A stretch of 64,000 bases of DNA from Fibrella aestuarina BUZ 2 (GCF_000331105.1 NC_020054.1:4390257-4454256), one strand, 5' to 3'. Positions 42,013 to 51,248 are shown, counted from the stretch's first letter. Notes: generated from the letters alone by a model not told the origin. A program made the numbers and translations.

Positions 42013-43050
42013 TTACTTCCCTTCCCAAACCCGCCGGAGCACTGCTTCGGCGGGTTTGTTTTGTGGGCTAAAGCTGTCGCGTTCCCGATGCCCGTGCTGG
42101 TCGTTCATGAACCACTTCCAGAGAAAGCCGCCCGCAAACCACGGCTGCCCCCAAACGGCCTCGTGCAGCGCGGCATAAGCATTGGCCTGCGCCTGTGGGT
42201 TGGGTACACAATCGGTTTCTGATTCCCAGGGGCGGGCGGCTGCATCGTTGCAGGCCCGGTAGCCAAACTCGGTGAACAAGATCGGTTTCTGGTATTTACG
42301 GCTGAGAGCTTCCAGTTCGGCCAGTGGTTTTTTCCAGCCCCGAACCATTGCTTTTTCCGACGGCGTCGTAGCGTCCGACAGCGGGAAGTAAGCGTCGACC
42401 CCGATGTAATCGAGCTGGTTCCAGAATGGCAGTTGCGGGTAGCGGTCCCAGTTGGCCGCGTAGGTGAGTTTGCCCTTGTACACCTTTCGTACGTCATCGA
42501 TCAGCTTCGTCCAGAAAGCCGGGCGGCTTAGGGCAAACCGATCCAGCTCGGTGGTGATACACAACAGATCGACACCCAGCGAGTCGGCGAGGTGCGCATT
42601 GTGCAGCACGTATCCCCGGTAATCGGCCTCGAACGATAGCCAGTCGGCTTCCTGCTCAAACGCCAGATCGAGGTGTGAGCCGCCCATCATCCAGACGTGC
42701 GGCTTGAGCATCACTTTCATCCCTTGTGCCCGGGCCATCTGAATCGTTTCGGCCACACCGGCCGGGGTTTCGCCCCACCATTGTCCCATCTGTCGCCTAC
42801 CGGGCGGCGGGTTACCGTGCCAGTAGAAATGCGGCGTATCTTTCCGGCAAAACCCATAGGGCACTACCGCCACCCAGTCGCCCCCATCGGCATGCAACGT
42901 ACCCAGCGTGGAGTCGGACGGCTTTTGGGGGGGAGCCACCAGGTTAGCTCCTTTCATTTTTTTGCCGACGTATACGTAAGGGGGTTGCGCCTGGCAGTGG
43001 GCAAGCAGCCAGACTAGAAAAAGGCAGCAGGGGAAGGCGAGTCGATGCAC
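42013..43050 (-). CDS. Secreted GH113-like glycoside hydrolase
   Basis: 345 residues from a GTG at 43050 that opens a signal peptide (HRLAFPCCLFLVWLLAHCQA); starts further upstream would run into the divergent sdaA gene. TIM-barrel glycosidase pattern: MKGANLVAPP at the first strand, LKPHVWMMGG, a candidate acid/base Glu168 in CITTELDRFA, YIGVDAYFPL, and a candidate nucleophile Glu261 in ILFTEFGYRA. GH113 contains beta-mannanases; substrate here is not certain. It has no cognate SusCD next to it. Confidence 0.8.
   Translation of the reverse strand: MHRLAFPCCLFLVWLLAHCQAQPPYVYVGKKMKGANLVAPPQKPSDSTLGTLHADGGDWVAVVPYGFCRKDTPHFYWHGNPPPGRRQMGQWWGETPAGVAETIQMARAQGMKVMLKPHVWMMGGSHLDLAFEQEADWLSFEADYRGYVLHNAHLADSLGVDLLCITTELDRFALSRPAFWTKLIDDVRKVYKGKLTYAANWDRYPQLPFWNQLDYIGVDAYFPLSDATTPSEKAMVRGWKKPLAELEALSRKYQKPILFTEFGYRACNDAAARPWESETDCVPNPQAQANAYAALHEAVWGQPWFAGGFLWKWFMNDQHGHRERDSFSPQNKPAEAVLRRVWEGK
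42027..42057 (+). terminator. Terminator of the RND operon inside the convergent gene
   Basis: AAACCCGCCGGAGC (42027-42040) and its complement with one G-U pair (42044-42057) form a 14-bp stem with a 3-nt loop, followed by GTTTTG. It lies inside the last codons of the minus-strand GH113-like gene, so one sequence serves as coding DNA on one strand and terminator on the other. Confidence 0.8.
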
Positions 43051-43148
43051 AGCTTTTGGTAGATTGCAGTCAGCATTTAACAAACAGCAGGTTTGGGCCG
43101 GTAGCGCCGTCTGCGGTTTCGTATCAAAGCTACACTTCATCTTCGTCA

Positions 43149-44519
43149 ATGATTACTACCTCGGTTTTTGATTTATTTAAGATTGGTCCCGGCCCGTCGA
43201 GCTCGCACACCATTGGCCCCATGAAAGCGGCCTACGATTTTGTGCAGCGCATGGCCTCGCTCTTACCCGACCAACTGGAAGCGGCCGATGCACTGCACAT
43301 ACATCTGTACGGATCCCTGAGCGCCACGGGCAAAGGCCACGGCACCGACCGCGCCATTGTAGCCGGCCTGCTGGGCTGGCAACCCGACACCACCGACCCG
43401 GACGCCCTGCTGAATCTGCTCCGTGACCCCGCCGATACGTACCCAGTCGTGATTGGCCCGAAGACGTTTCCGGTCAACGCCGCGTCGCTGCATTTTGAAC
43501 GGGTCCGCTACGACTCGCCCTACGCCAACACGATGGTGCTGCGCCTAAGCAGCGGCACTCATCCTATCGCTGAAGAAGAATACTATTCGATTGGCGGAGG
43601 GTTTATTCTGCGCAAAGGCGATCCTAACGGCGACGAAGGCCGGGCGGCCACGGTGGTGCCCTACCCCTACACGACCATGAAGGAGCTGAAGGCGAACCTG
43701 AGCGGAGCAGGCCAGTCGCTGACGGAGGTGCTCATGGCCAATGAAATGGCCATCACGGGCCAATCGCGCCGCGACATCAACCAGCGCCTCGATCAGTTAC
43801 TCGATGTGATGCACAAAGCCGTGCGGCGGGGGCTACGGCAGAAAGGCACCTTGCCGGGAAACATCAAACTACGGCGGAAAGCACCGATGCTCTACCAGCA
43901 GGCCCGCTCGCTGGCTCAGTCGGCCGACAGCTTTCTTATTTTTCTGAATGCCTATTGCCTCGCTGCCTCCGAAGAGAACGCGGCGGGCGGCATCGTGGTA
44001 ACAGCCCCAACCTCGGGCGCGTCGGGCGTCATTCCGGGGCTAACGTACCTGGCCAAACACCATTTTCATTACGACCGCGCCACGCTGCGCGAAGGCATGC
44101 TCGCCGCTGCTGCAATCGGCTTTCTGGTGAAGCACAACGCCAGCATCTCGGGGGCCGAGATGGGCTGCATGGGCGAAATCGGGACGGCATCGGCCATGGG
44201 TGCCGCCTTCCTGACCCACTGCGCGGGCCACGGCATCGACGCCATCGAAGCCGCCGCCGAAATCGGGATCGAACATCACCTCGGTATGACCTGCGACCCC
44301 ATCGGTGGGTACGTTCAGATTCCGTGTATCGAGCGCAACGCCATGGGCGCCGTGAAAGCCTACAACGCCTTTTTGCTGGCGTCGTCGGGGTCGCCCGGCA
44401 TGCAGAAGATATCGCTGGATGCCGTCATCAAAGTGATGAAAGCCACCGGCCGCGATATGTCGACCAAATACAAAGAAACCTCCGAAGCCGGTCTGGCCCT
44501 CAGCGCAACGGAGTGCTAG
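43149..44519 (+). CDS. sdaA: L-serine ammonia-lyase, iron-sulfur dependent, single chain
   Basis: 456 residues; opens MITTSVFDLFKIGPGPSSSH, the beta-domain signature. The alpha domain has TAPTSGASGVIPGL, SGAEMGCMGEIGTASAMGAA and GMTCDPIGGYVQIPCIERNA; cysteines in these segments ligate the 4Fe-4S cluster. It deaminates L-serine to pyruvate and ammonia. The ATG at 43149 is preferred; an upstream start at 43056 adds 31 residues not seen in the family. It is divergent from the GH113-like gene and convergent with marR. Confidence 0.95.
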   Translation: MITTSVFDLFKIGPGPSSSHTIGPMKAAYDFVQRMASLLPDQLEAADALHIHLYGSLSATGKGHGTDRAIVAGLLGWQPDTTDPDALLNLLRDPADTYPVVIGPKTFPVNAASLHFERVRYDSPYANTMVLRLSSGTHPIAEEEYYSIGGGFILRKGDPNGDEGRAATVVPYPYTTMKELKANLSGAGQSLTEVLMANEMAITGQSRRDINQRLDQLLDVMHKAVRRGLRQKGTLPGNIKLRRKAPMLYQQARSLAQSADSFLIFLNAYCLAASEENAAGGIVVTAPTSGASGVIPGLTYLAKHHFHYDRATLREGMLAAAAIGFLVKHNASISGAEMGCMGEIGTASAMGAAFLTHCAGHGIDAIEAAAEIGIEHHLGMTCDPIGGYVQIPCIERNAMGAVKAYNAFLLASSGSPGMQKISLDAVIKVMKATGRDMSTKYKETSEAGLALSATEC

Positions 44520-44532
44520 TCCCCGTTGTACA

Positions 44533-44579
44533 GCAAAAGCCGCTGGCGAGAGCGTTTCTCTTAGGCCAGCGGCTTTTGC
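44533..44579. terminator. Bidirectional 15-bp terminator between sdaA and marR
   Basis: GCAAAAGCCGCTGGC (44533-44547) and GCCAGCGGCTTTTGC (44565-44579) are exact complements, and the outer A and T tracts serve both directions. It lies 13 bp after the sdaA stop and 24 bp before the marR stop. Confidence 0.88.
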
Positions 44580-44603
44580 GTTGTTATCGTATGTGTAGCC
44601 GTG

Positions 44604-45074
44604 TTATTCGTCGGGGTGTTCGCCCAGCTTTTCGGCCGCCGCGAAAATAAGTTGAGTGAGGTTGATGGCTTCCGTTTCGCCCAACCGGTCGGCAAACTTG
44701 GTCCAGTTCTGTTGCCAGGCCTCGGCCACCGTCGGGGCCAGTTCATCGCCTTTGGGTGTGGCGAAGACAAGCGTATTTTTGCCTTCCGTTTGCCGCCGCA
44801 CCAATCCTTTCAGTTCGAGCTTTTCCACGAGCCGCGTAATCGTTGAGGGCGACAGAAACAAGGTCTCACTCAGCGAGGTAGGCGTCTGTCCGGGGTAGGT
44901 CGCCACTTCGTTCAGCAGGTAGGCGTGTGAATAGGAAAGGCCCATTTTGGCAAACTCCCCGTCGCCGATGGCGGTGACGGCCCGGGCCAGGGCATTGGAC
45001 GCAAACAAAAGGCAGGCGCCAAATCGGGACGAAGGCGTTGTCGCTGGGGCGGGAAGGGTTGAAACAGGATCCAT
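44604..45074 (-). CDS. MarR-family transcriptional regulator
   Basis: A 156-residue winged-helix dimer protein. The core is LSYSHAYLLNEVATYPGQTP, LSETLFLSPSTITRLVEKLE (recognition helix) and LKGLVRRQTEGKNTLVFATP (wing). It lies on the same strand as ctlX (42-bp gap), but a -7-like box and the palindrome TTGGCGCCAA occur in that gap, which suggests its own promoter and self-control. Ligand unknown; control of ctlX or the deiminase is a guess from position. Confidence 0.9.
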   Translation of the reverse strand: MDPVSTLPAPATTPSSRFGACLLFASNALARAVTAIGDGEFAKMGLSYSHAYLLNEVATYPGQTPTSLSETLFLSPSTITRLVEKLELKGLVRRQTEGKNTLVFATPKGDELAPTVAEAWQQNWTKFADRLGETEAINLTQLIFAAAEKLGEHPDE

Positions 45075-45087
45075 AGCAAAACAGCAA

Positions 45088-45102
45088 CAAAGTTGGCGCC
45101 AA
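45088..45102 (-). promoter_or_regulatory. marR promoter with overlapping palindromic operator
   Basis: On the minus strand CAACTTTG (45088-45095) is a 7/8 match to the -7 consensus. The 10-bp perfect palindrome TTGGCGCCAA (45093-45102) overlaps its upstream end. MarR proteins bind short inverted repeats at their own promoters, so this is a likely self-operator. Confidence 0.5.
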
Positions 45103-45116
45103 ATCCGTTTGCCGGT

Positions 45117-46067
45117 CTACTTCTCCGGTAGGTGAACTTCGGCCAGCATGCACCGGGCCGAACCACCACCGTTGGCCTCGATAGCCGACAGATCGAAGGA
45201 CTGTATCGCCGCGTAGTCGTCGAGAATATCGATCTGTTTCTCGGTCAGCGAGTTGTATGCCCGCTTCGACATAACCAGCAGCTTCTTGCCTTTTGTGGTC
45301 GCTACCAGGAGCATATTCCCGGCAAAGGCATTCATCTGATCGATTGTGATTTCGATCACGCGCTTGCCCAGCCGTTCGAGTTCCTGCCGGATCATCAGCC
45401 GTTCGTCGACGTCGGGAATGGCCTGCAAACACACCACCGCGAAGGTGTCGCCGATACACATGACCACGTTGGTGTGATACACCGGGGTGCCGTTTTGATC
45501 GACAGCGTGGAACAGTACTGTTTTGTAGCCGGTGCGGTCGCGGAACTCAGCCAGCACTTCGGGGTTCGTGCGCACCGACAGGCAGGCGAACGCCACGCGG
45601 TTCATCCGGTCAAGCACCATGCTGCCCGTGCCCTCGAGGAATTTACCTTCCTGCTCAAAGTGCGTCAGATCGACCACGCGCGACACGTGGAAGCGCTGCG
45701 CCAGGTCGTCGATGATGTCTTGCCGCCGCTCGAGCCGGCGGTTTTCGGCCTGCATGGGGTACAGCACCACCGTGCCGCTGTAGTGGAAAGACACCCAGTT
45801 GTTGGGGAAGATCGAATCGGGTGTGTGCGGTTCGGGGGAGTCGTTGTATACCATCACGTCTACGCCTGCCGCCCGCAACTGCCGCACCATTTCATCGAAC
45901 TCCCGTTGGGCTTCCGCCTGAGTCGGATCGCCAGACGCATCCGAAGACCGGTCGGCTACCTCAGCCAGTGACGGGTTCTGGAAGGCGTTGGAATCGGCCG
46001 TCTGTTCGTTAAAGCCGAATCGAACCGGCCTGATCATGAGAATGCGCGACGTAGTTTGTGATTGCAT
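45117..46067 (-). CDS. ctlX: Citrulline utilisation hydrolase CtlX (arginine deiminase-related)
   Basis: 316 residues of the amidinotransferase/dimethylargininase superfamily. Opens ILMIRPVRFGFNEQTADSNA; later the Asp/Asn-rich active-site block HTPDSIFPNNWVSFHYSGTV, the His region VYHTNVVMCIGDTFAVVC, and the catalytic Cys near the end in ANGGGSARCMLAEVHLP. The 'CtlX' class is linked with citrulline breakdown. The gene lies downstream of the arginine deiminase homologue; the 147-bp gap is an extended inverted repeat. Confidence 0.9.
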   Translation of the reverse strand: MQSQTTSRILMIRPVRFGFNEQTADSNAFQNPSLAEVADRSSDASGDPTQAEAQREFDEMVRQLRAAGVDVMVYNDSPEPHTPDSIFPNNWVSFHYSGTVVLYPMQAENRRLERRQDIIDDLAQRFHVSRVVDLTHFEQEGKFLEGTGSMVLDRMNRVAFACLSVRTNPEVLAEFRDRTGYKTVLFHAVDQNGTPVYHTNVVMCIGDTFAVVCLQAIPDVDERLMIRQELERLGKRVIEITIDQMNAFAGNMLLVATTKGKKLLVMSKRAYNSLTEKQIDILDDYAAIQSFDLSAIEANGGGSARCMLAEVHLPEK

Positions 46068-46086
46068 GTGAAGGTTGTAATCGTGT

Positions 46087-46212
46087 GCTTAAAAATAAGC
46101 GTTTTTAACGCAATCTTAAACGCAAAGGCGCAAAGGACGCGGTGGTTCTATTCGTATCTATGCTAAATCCTTTGCGCGCTTAGCGTCGTCCCTGGCGTCT
46201 TCGCGTTAAAAA
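46087..46212. repeat. Layered inverted repeat filling the gap between the deiminase gene and ctlX
   Basis: Outer arms TTTTTAACGC (46102-46111) with GCGTTAAAAA (46203-46212), inner arms GCGCAAAGGA (46128-46137) with TCCTTTGCGC (46168-46177), both perfect 10-mers with irregular pairing between. Small hairpins GCTTA/TAAGC (46087-46100) lie next to the ctlX start. The outer right arm ends 2 bp from the deiminase stop. Confidence 0.7.
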
Positions 46213-46214
46213 TA

Positions 46215-47672
46215 TTAATCCCGCAGCAGGGGGAGGCTCATGCAGTGGCTACCACCGCGGGCGCGGCTCAGTTCGGCAGACGGGAGCATGATAAACGTGT
46301 TTTCAATCGTTTCGGGCGACGACTCCCCCCGCTCGAACCGGTCGAGCAGCGCGGCGGCGCTGACCACGTCGAAGCCCGCTTCGCGGAAGGCCTGCGCCGT
46401 TTTGTCGTTCCGATCGTAGCCCACCACCACGCCGTCTTTCAGCGCCAGCAGGTTGCACGAATCAGTCCATTGCTCGCGGGCGCCGAATGGAAATTCGTTG
46501 TTGCCCGAATAAATAAACCGAATCGGGTCGGTAGCGCCCAGGTCGTTGCGACTGATGTCGGTGAGCAGGTCTTCGAGGTTTTCGATTTCGATCGGTTTGT
46601 GTTCCAGCCCTTTGATAAACTGAAGAATCTTGAGGTCTTCCGACAGGTCTTTGGGCGCGAAAAAGTGCATCACATCGCGCTTCTTGGCTTCGTCGCCGGT
46701 GCGGGCCAACGTACCCAGCAGCACCCACACGTTGCGTTTCACCTGCGTGAAAACCGTGTCGATGTGCATGTAATCGCGCTTTTTCGGAATCTTGATGATC
46801 GTGACCGTATCGACCACGTTCTTCTCGAACACCAGCCGCATCACCTGCTGCGCGGCGTAGAGCGTGGTGCGTTCGCTACAGCCAATGAGCAGGTGCCGAG
46901 GCCCGATCATCATCACGTCGCCCCCTTCGAGGGTGGCGCGGCTCAGGTCGCGGGCTGTATCGCTGTCGGGCAGCAGAAAGGCGTGCTCGTTGTCGGGAAT
47001 CTCGATGATCTTATCCCGGTAGTCGGCAAACACGCGATGGTTAAAAAAGATGTACTGCGTCAGCAGGGCTTCGCGGGTACGGGCCTGCTTGGCGGGTTTG
47101 TTGAGCAGAATGTGATCGTTGATGACAATGCCAATGTCGCGCGTAAAAATGAAGTTGGGCAGCGGCGCAAACAGCATCGTTTTGTCGGGCAGCGAGCCAG
47201 AAATCAGAATCTTGGCCAGTTCCGTGGGTACGTAGTCGGCCAGTTTCTGCTGGGTCTTGAACGATGTCCGCTCGATTCCGCAAATGGCCGCAATCAGCTT
47301 CGTCCGGATCACCTCGTCGGTCAGAATATCCGCCAATAACACCTGAATATCAACCACTTTATCCGAAGCAAAGTAGTTGGGGTCATCGGGTTTGAAGAAG
47401 CCCCGGTCGGTGCCGGGTGCTAGGTCGGCGATTCGGCCGCGCACTTTGTCGGGGTCCAGGAAATAGAGCAGCAGTTTAACGTAGTAATCGTATTCGTCGC
47501 GCCGCATCATGTCGAGGTTTACGATATCCTCAAAGAGCCAGTCCTGCGCTTTCGATGGCACCACCTTGCCCAATCCACGATCAGGGCTGTGAATAAGCAG
47601 TCGGCGCAGCGTGCCAATCTCAGACGAAACGTGGATGGGACTGGTAGCGACGGGGGTTTCCTGGGTAACCAT
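46215..47672 (-). CDS. Arginine deiminase family protein
   Basis: 485 residues from the ATG at 47672, which starts just before VSSEIGTLRRLLIHSPDRGL, the conserved opening of the fold; an upstream in-frame start would add 35 residues. Active-site blocks: FTRDIGIVINDHILLNKPAK, LEGGDVMMIGPRHLLIGCSE, KRDYMHIDTVFTQVKRNVWV, and the catalytic Cys in ARGGSHCMSLPLLRD. Arginine deiminase makes citrulline and ammonia from arginine. It is longer than classical ArcA (about 410 residues), as in other Bacteroidota copies. There is no arcB or arcC in the window. Confidence 0.9.
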   Translation of the reverse strand: MVTQETPVATSPIHVSSEIGTLRRLLIHSPDRGLGKVVPSKAQDWLFEDIVNLDMMRRDEYDYYVKLLLYFLDPDKVRGRIADLAPGTDRGFFKPDDPNYFASDKVVDIQVLLADILTDEVIRTKLIAAICGIERTSFKTQQKLADYVPTELAKILISGSLPDKTMLFAPLPNFIFTRDIGIVINDHILLNKPAKQARTREALLTQYIFFNHRVFADYRDKIIEIPDNEHAFLLPDSDTARDLSRATLEGGDVMMIGPRHLLIGCSERTTLYAAQQVMRLVFEKNVVDTVTIIKIPKKRDYMHIDTVFTQVKRNVWVLLGTLARTGDEAKKRDVMHFFAPKDLSEDLKILQFIKGLEHKPIEIENLEDLLTDISRNDLGATDPIRFIYSGNNEFPFGAREQWTDSCNLLALKDGVVVGYDRNDKTAQAFREAGFDVVSAAALLDRFERGESSPETIENTFIMLPSAELSRARGGSHCMSLPLLRD

Positions 47673-47954
47673 AGTTTCAGGTACGTTGGTAAAGCTGCAA
47701 GGTACGTAGGAAAGGGGTTGGAGTAGCCCCACACCACAACAGGCGAGACAAAGGAGATTACGAAACTCCGTTACCAAAAACTAGGCAGGGTATTTGCTGC
47801 GAGTAAACTTTAGGTGACACTACCTATCTAACTATACTGTAAGCGTATTTTTACATGAAGTATATCTAACTCATAAACAGCACTGCTTTACTGCAAAAAT
47901 CCCTATTGTTGCACCAAAATTGCCATTCACTGCACAAGAATTACTCATTCACCT

Positions 47955-48767
47955 ATGAACATGTTGCAAATTGGATGGGCAGCGGTTATTCTGCTACAGT
48001 TAGCCGCCGTGCCCCTTTTTGCCCAAACGCCCACCGAGGCCACATCAGAGGCCGACGCTAAACTGATCGAGTCGCAGCGAGAGCGCATCAACACGCTGCA
48101 GGAGCAACAGACGACGCTACGCAATCGCCTACGCCAGGAAGAACGGCAGAGCCGGCTGGCCGAGGAACGGCTGGCGGCCGCCAAGAAAACCATTGAGAAT
48201 CGCAACGATTCTATTAGCCGCTACCTACAGGAACTGGCTAACCTGACTGCGAAGCTTGCTCAGGTGCAGGGAGCCCTGCGTGAGTCAGAAAGCATGCGCA
48301 CCCGCGCCGAAGTTGTCCGCGACACGGCGCTGGCCCGGATCGGCCGGCTCACCTACGAGCGAAATCTGTTGAACATCAGCGACCTCATCCGGATCTACCG
48401 GATTGCTCCATCCGAAACGCTGGCCACGCTGCTTCGCAATCTGAATCAGTCTGAAGCGGGCTTCCAATACAATGTGGACTCGACGGCCAACGAACTCAAA
48501 ATTATCCGCCATTTCGATGATCAGACCGAAGCCTGGTGGTTGTTCGACAAAACCCTGGATACGATCCTTGAGCTGACCCTACAGTTCAAGGCCCATCGGT
48601 TCGACCGGAACCGCACGCTGGTGTTTGCCAGTTCGCGCCTGCTTCAAAAGATCCGCTACAGCAACAAGCCTTTTGAAGAGCAGACCGACGTCGAAAAAAT
48701 CGCCCTCTACCGCGATAAAACCCTGAAGCTGCTGGAAGGGAACCTCCGCAAATCCTCTGATAAATAA
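47955..48767 (+). CDS. Secreted coiled-coil protein of unknown function
   Basis: 270 residues. Signal peptide (MNMLQIGWAAVILLQLAAVP, cleaved near LFAQ). A long coiled coil (about 35-125; ESQRERINTLQEQQTTLRNR, RQEERQSRLAEERLAAAKKT) is followed by a globular C-terminus (about 135-270; LLNISDLIRIYRIAPSETLA). The TonB-dependent receptor at 48780 starts 12 bp after its stop, so they are an operon; it may help receptor assembly or periplasmic spanning, but no family is recognised. The 282-bp gap upstream (47673-47954) shows an AT-rich stretch and two GGTACGT words only. Confidence 0.75.
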   Translation: MNMLQIGWAAVILLQLAAVPLFAQTPTEATSEADAKLIESQRERINTLQEQQTTLRNRLRQEERQSRLAEERLAAAKKTIENRNDSISRYLQELANLTAKLAQVQGALRESESMRTRAEVVRDTALARIGRLTYERNLLNISDLIRIYRIAPSETLATLLRNLNQSEAGFQYNVDSTANELKIIRHFDDQTEAWWLFDKTLDTILELTLQFKAHRFDRNRTLVFASSRLLQKIRYSNKPFEEQTDVEKIALYRDKTLKLLEGNLRKSSDK

Positions 48768-48779
48768 CCCGCTGCTGGC

Positions 48780-51248
48780 ATGAAAAAAAGTATACGTTTC
48801 TGGCTGGCCTGTTGGCTGGCCATGTGGTCGTGGTGTGTGAACCCAGTGCTGGCCCAAGGACAACCGACCGTGTTGACAGGGCGCGTCGTACGAGCCGCCA
48901 ACGGCGACCCGCTGGTGGGTGCGTCGGTCTTTGTAAAAGGAACCAAACGGGGTACCATCACCGACCGGGCGGGCCGCTACCGGTTTATTCTCACCGAGCC
49001 CGTAACCATTGTGGCCCGCTTCGTGGGGCTGCGTGATGTCGAGGTGACGCTGCTGCCAACAGGTAAACCCATTGAGCAGAACTTCGAGATGGTCAGCAAC
49101 GAAACGCAACTGGCCGATGTGATGGTGGCCGCCAACCGGCAGGACGAATACCTCCAGAAAGTACCCGTAGCGGCGTCGGTGGTGGGGCGGCGCGACCTCG
49201 AACGGCGCAGCATTTACAACACCATGGAATCGCTCAACAACACGCCTAACCTCATTACCGACTCGTGGCTGAACTCGCAGGTGTCGTTCTCGATCCGGGG
49301 GCTGTCGACGGTTTTCGACAACGTGGGGTTTGAGTCGACCGTGGCCCTTTATATCGACGACGTGTATTTCTCCCGCAGTTTTGCGTTCAACCAGACCCTG
49401 ATGGACATCGACCGCGTGGAAGTGTTGCGTGGCCCGCAGGGTACCTTGTTCGGCAAAAACACCATTGGCGGGGTCATTCACGTCATATCCGAAAAACCCG
49501 AGATGACCAACGACGGGCAGATCGAACTCAACTACGGCAACTATAATTTCCGGCAGATCAGGGCCAAGCTCAACCGGCAGCTGGTCAAAAACAAGCTGGC
49601 CATTCGGCTGACGAGCGCACTGAGTCTGCGCGACGGGTTCGTTACCGACCGTACCCCGTCGATCGAAGCCCTCAACAAAACCAACTTCTTCGGTTTCCGG
49701 GGCTCGCTGCTCTTCACGCCTAGCGACCGCGTAACGCTCACGCTCCGCGGTAACTATGGCCGTGATAACAAAGCCGAAAACACGTTTGTGTACACCAGCA
49801 AGCCCGATTACAACCCGGTGGGCGTGCCGGCCGACGAAGGCCTGACCACCAACCAGAACGCACCGGTCGAGTTCTTCCGCGACCAGTATGGGGGTATGGG
49901 TAAATTGGAAATCAAGCTGGGGCGCAATACCCTCACGGCCATTTCGGCGCTCAATAGCTCGGTCGATAGTTACCTCAGCGACAACGATATTTCGGCGGCT
50001 GATGCCTCGCGTTGGGGTCGCTCCCAGGGCTTGCGGACGTTCAGCCAGGAACTGCGCATCAACTCGCCCCGTGACCAGAAATTCGCCTACGTAGCCGGCC
50101 TGTATTACCTTAATGAACGCATCAGTGCCGCCGACACCTTTACGCTGAACAAAGGGTTTCTGCCCGTTGCTGCCCGACTCCTGGGAGCGCCCATTGCCAA
50201 CGCCAACCAGTTTACGAGCGAGGGGTACACGACCGACGCCGTCATTGAGTCGCAGAGTACCGCGGGGTTTGTATCTGGTGCGCTGGAGCTCACGCCCAAG
50301 CTCCGACTGAGCGGTGGCCTGCGACTGACCACCGAAACCCGGCAGCTGGCCTATTACCAACGGCTCAGGCATCAGCTGGTCAACGGGGTACCTTTCAACA
50401 TCATCGACCTGTACGCCTCTACCATTGGCAGCAAGGCCAGCCCGGTGACTCGCCAGATCACCGATTTAGCCTTGTCGTACGACGTGGGCATGGACTACCG
50501 TTTTACGTCGAACCTCATGGGCTACGCCAAATTTGTGCGGGGCTTCAAAGGAGCGGGTTTCAATACGGCGCCGATTAAAGACAGTGAAAGCGGCGGGCTG
50601 GTGTTTCGGCCCGAATACGTGAACAACTATGAACTTGGCCTGAAAGCGAAGCCCACCGAACGGATTCAGGTGAATGGGGCGATCTTTTACACCGACTACA
50701 AAGACAAGCAGGAACTGCTCGATCAGGGCACGCGGGTGCGGGTCGCCAATGCGCCACTCACACGGGGCTACGGGGCCGAAGTCGAGTTTTCGGCCATGCT
50801 CAAGCGGTTTCGGCTCGACGTGTCGGCGGGTTATCTCAACTTGAAATTCATCGACTTCCCCTTCGGCACCGATGACAACGGCAATCCTGTCAACTACGCG
50901 GGTAACCGGCTGTTGAAGGCTCCAGACGTTACGCTGTCGGTTGCCCCCGAGTATACCGTGCCCCTAAACGACAAGCTACGGGTGTACCTGGGGCTCAACA
51001 TCAACCACACGGGTAAAGCCTACAACGACATTTCGAACTCAGAGCTGTTGGCGCGTGTACCGGCCAGTATCATCAACGGACGGGTGGCCCTGGTGCCAGC
51101 CAATGGCAAATGGAGCCTGGCCTTCTGGGGAAAAAACCTGACCAATAAACTATACATTCAGCACGGCTGGGAATACGAGTTTGGTGATCAGGTCGCCTGG
51201 AGCCGCCCCCGGTACTACGGCATGGAGGTCTACCTGAATTTCCGCTAG
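48780..51248 (+). CDS. TonB-dependent outer-membrane receptor with CarboxypepD_reg domain
   Basis: 822 residues. Signal peptide (to about 29; VLAQ), CarboxypepD_reg-like domain (LTGRVVRAANGDPLVGASVF, about 33-105), plug (about 115-235; VSFSIRGLSTVFDNVGFEST, VEVLRGPQGTLFGKNTIGGV) and a 22-strand barrel ending RPRYYGMEVYLNFR. Sized and patterned like catecholate or siderophore-type receptors rather than SusC. It has no SusD partner. The ligand (iron complex, vitamin or other) is unknown. Confidence 0.93.
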   Translation: MKKSIRFWLACWLAMWSWCVNPVLAQGQPTVLTGRVVRAANGDPLVGASVFVKGTKRGTITDRAGRYRFILTEPVTIVARFVGLRDVEVTLLPTGKPIEQNFEMVSNETQLADVMVAANRQDEYLQKVPVAASVVGRRDLERRSIYNTMESLNNTPNLITDSWLNSQVSFSIRGLSTVFDNVGFESTVALYIDDVYFSRSFAFNQTLMDIDRVEVLRGPQGTLFGKNTIGGVIHVISEKPEMTNDGQIELNYGNYNFRQIRAKLNRQLVKNKLAIRLTSALSLRDGFVTDRTPSIEALNKTNFFGFRGSLLFTPSDRVTLTLRGNYGRDNKAENTFVYTSKPDYNPVGVPADEGLTTNQNAPVEFFRDQYGGMGKLEIKLGRNTLTAISALNSSVDSYLSDNDISAADASRWGRSQGLRTFSQELRINSPRDQKFAYVAGLYYLNERISAADTFTLNKGFLPVAARLLGAPIANANQFTSEGYTTDAVIESQSTAGFVSGALELTPKLRLSGGLRLTTETRQLAYYQRLRHQLVNGVPFNIIDLYASTIGSKASPVTRQITDLALSYDVGMDYRFTSNLMGYAKFVRGFKGAGFNTAPIKDSESGGLVFRPEYVNNYELGLKAKPTERIQVNGAIFYTDYKDKQELLDQGTRVRVANAPLTRGYGAEVEFSAMLKRFRLDVSAGYLNLKFIDFPFGTDDNGNPVNYAGNRLLKAPDVTLSVAPEYTVPLNDKLRVYLGLNINHTGKAYNDISNSELLARVPASIINGRVALVPANGKWSLAFWGKNLTNKLYIQHGWEYEFGDQVAWSRPRYYGMEVYLNFR

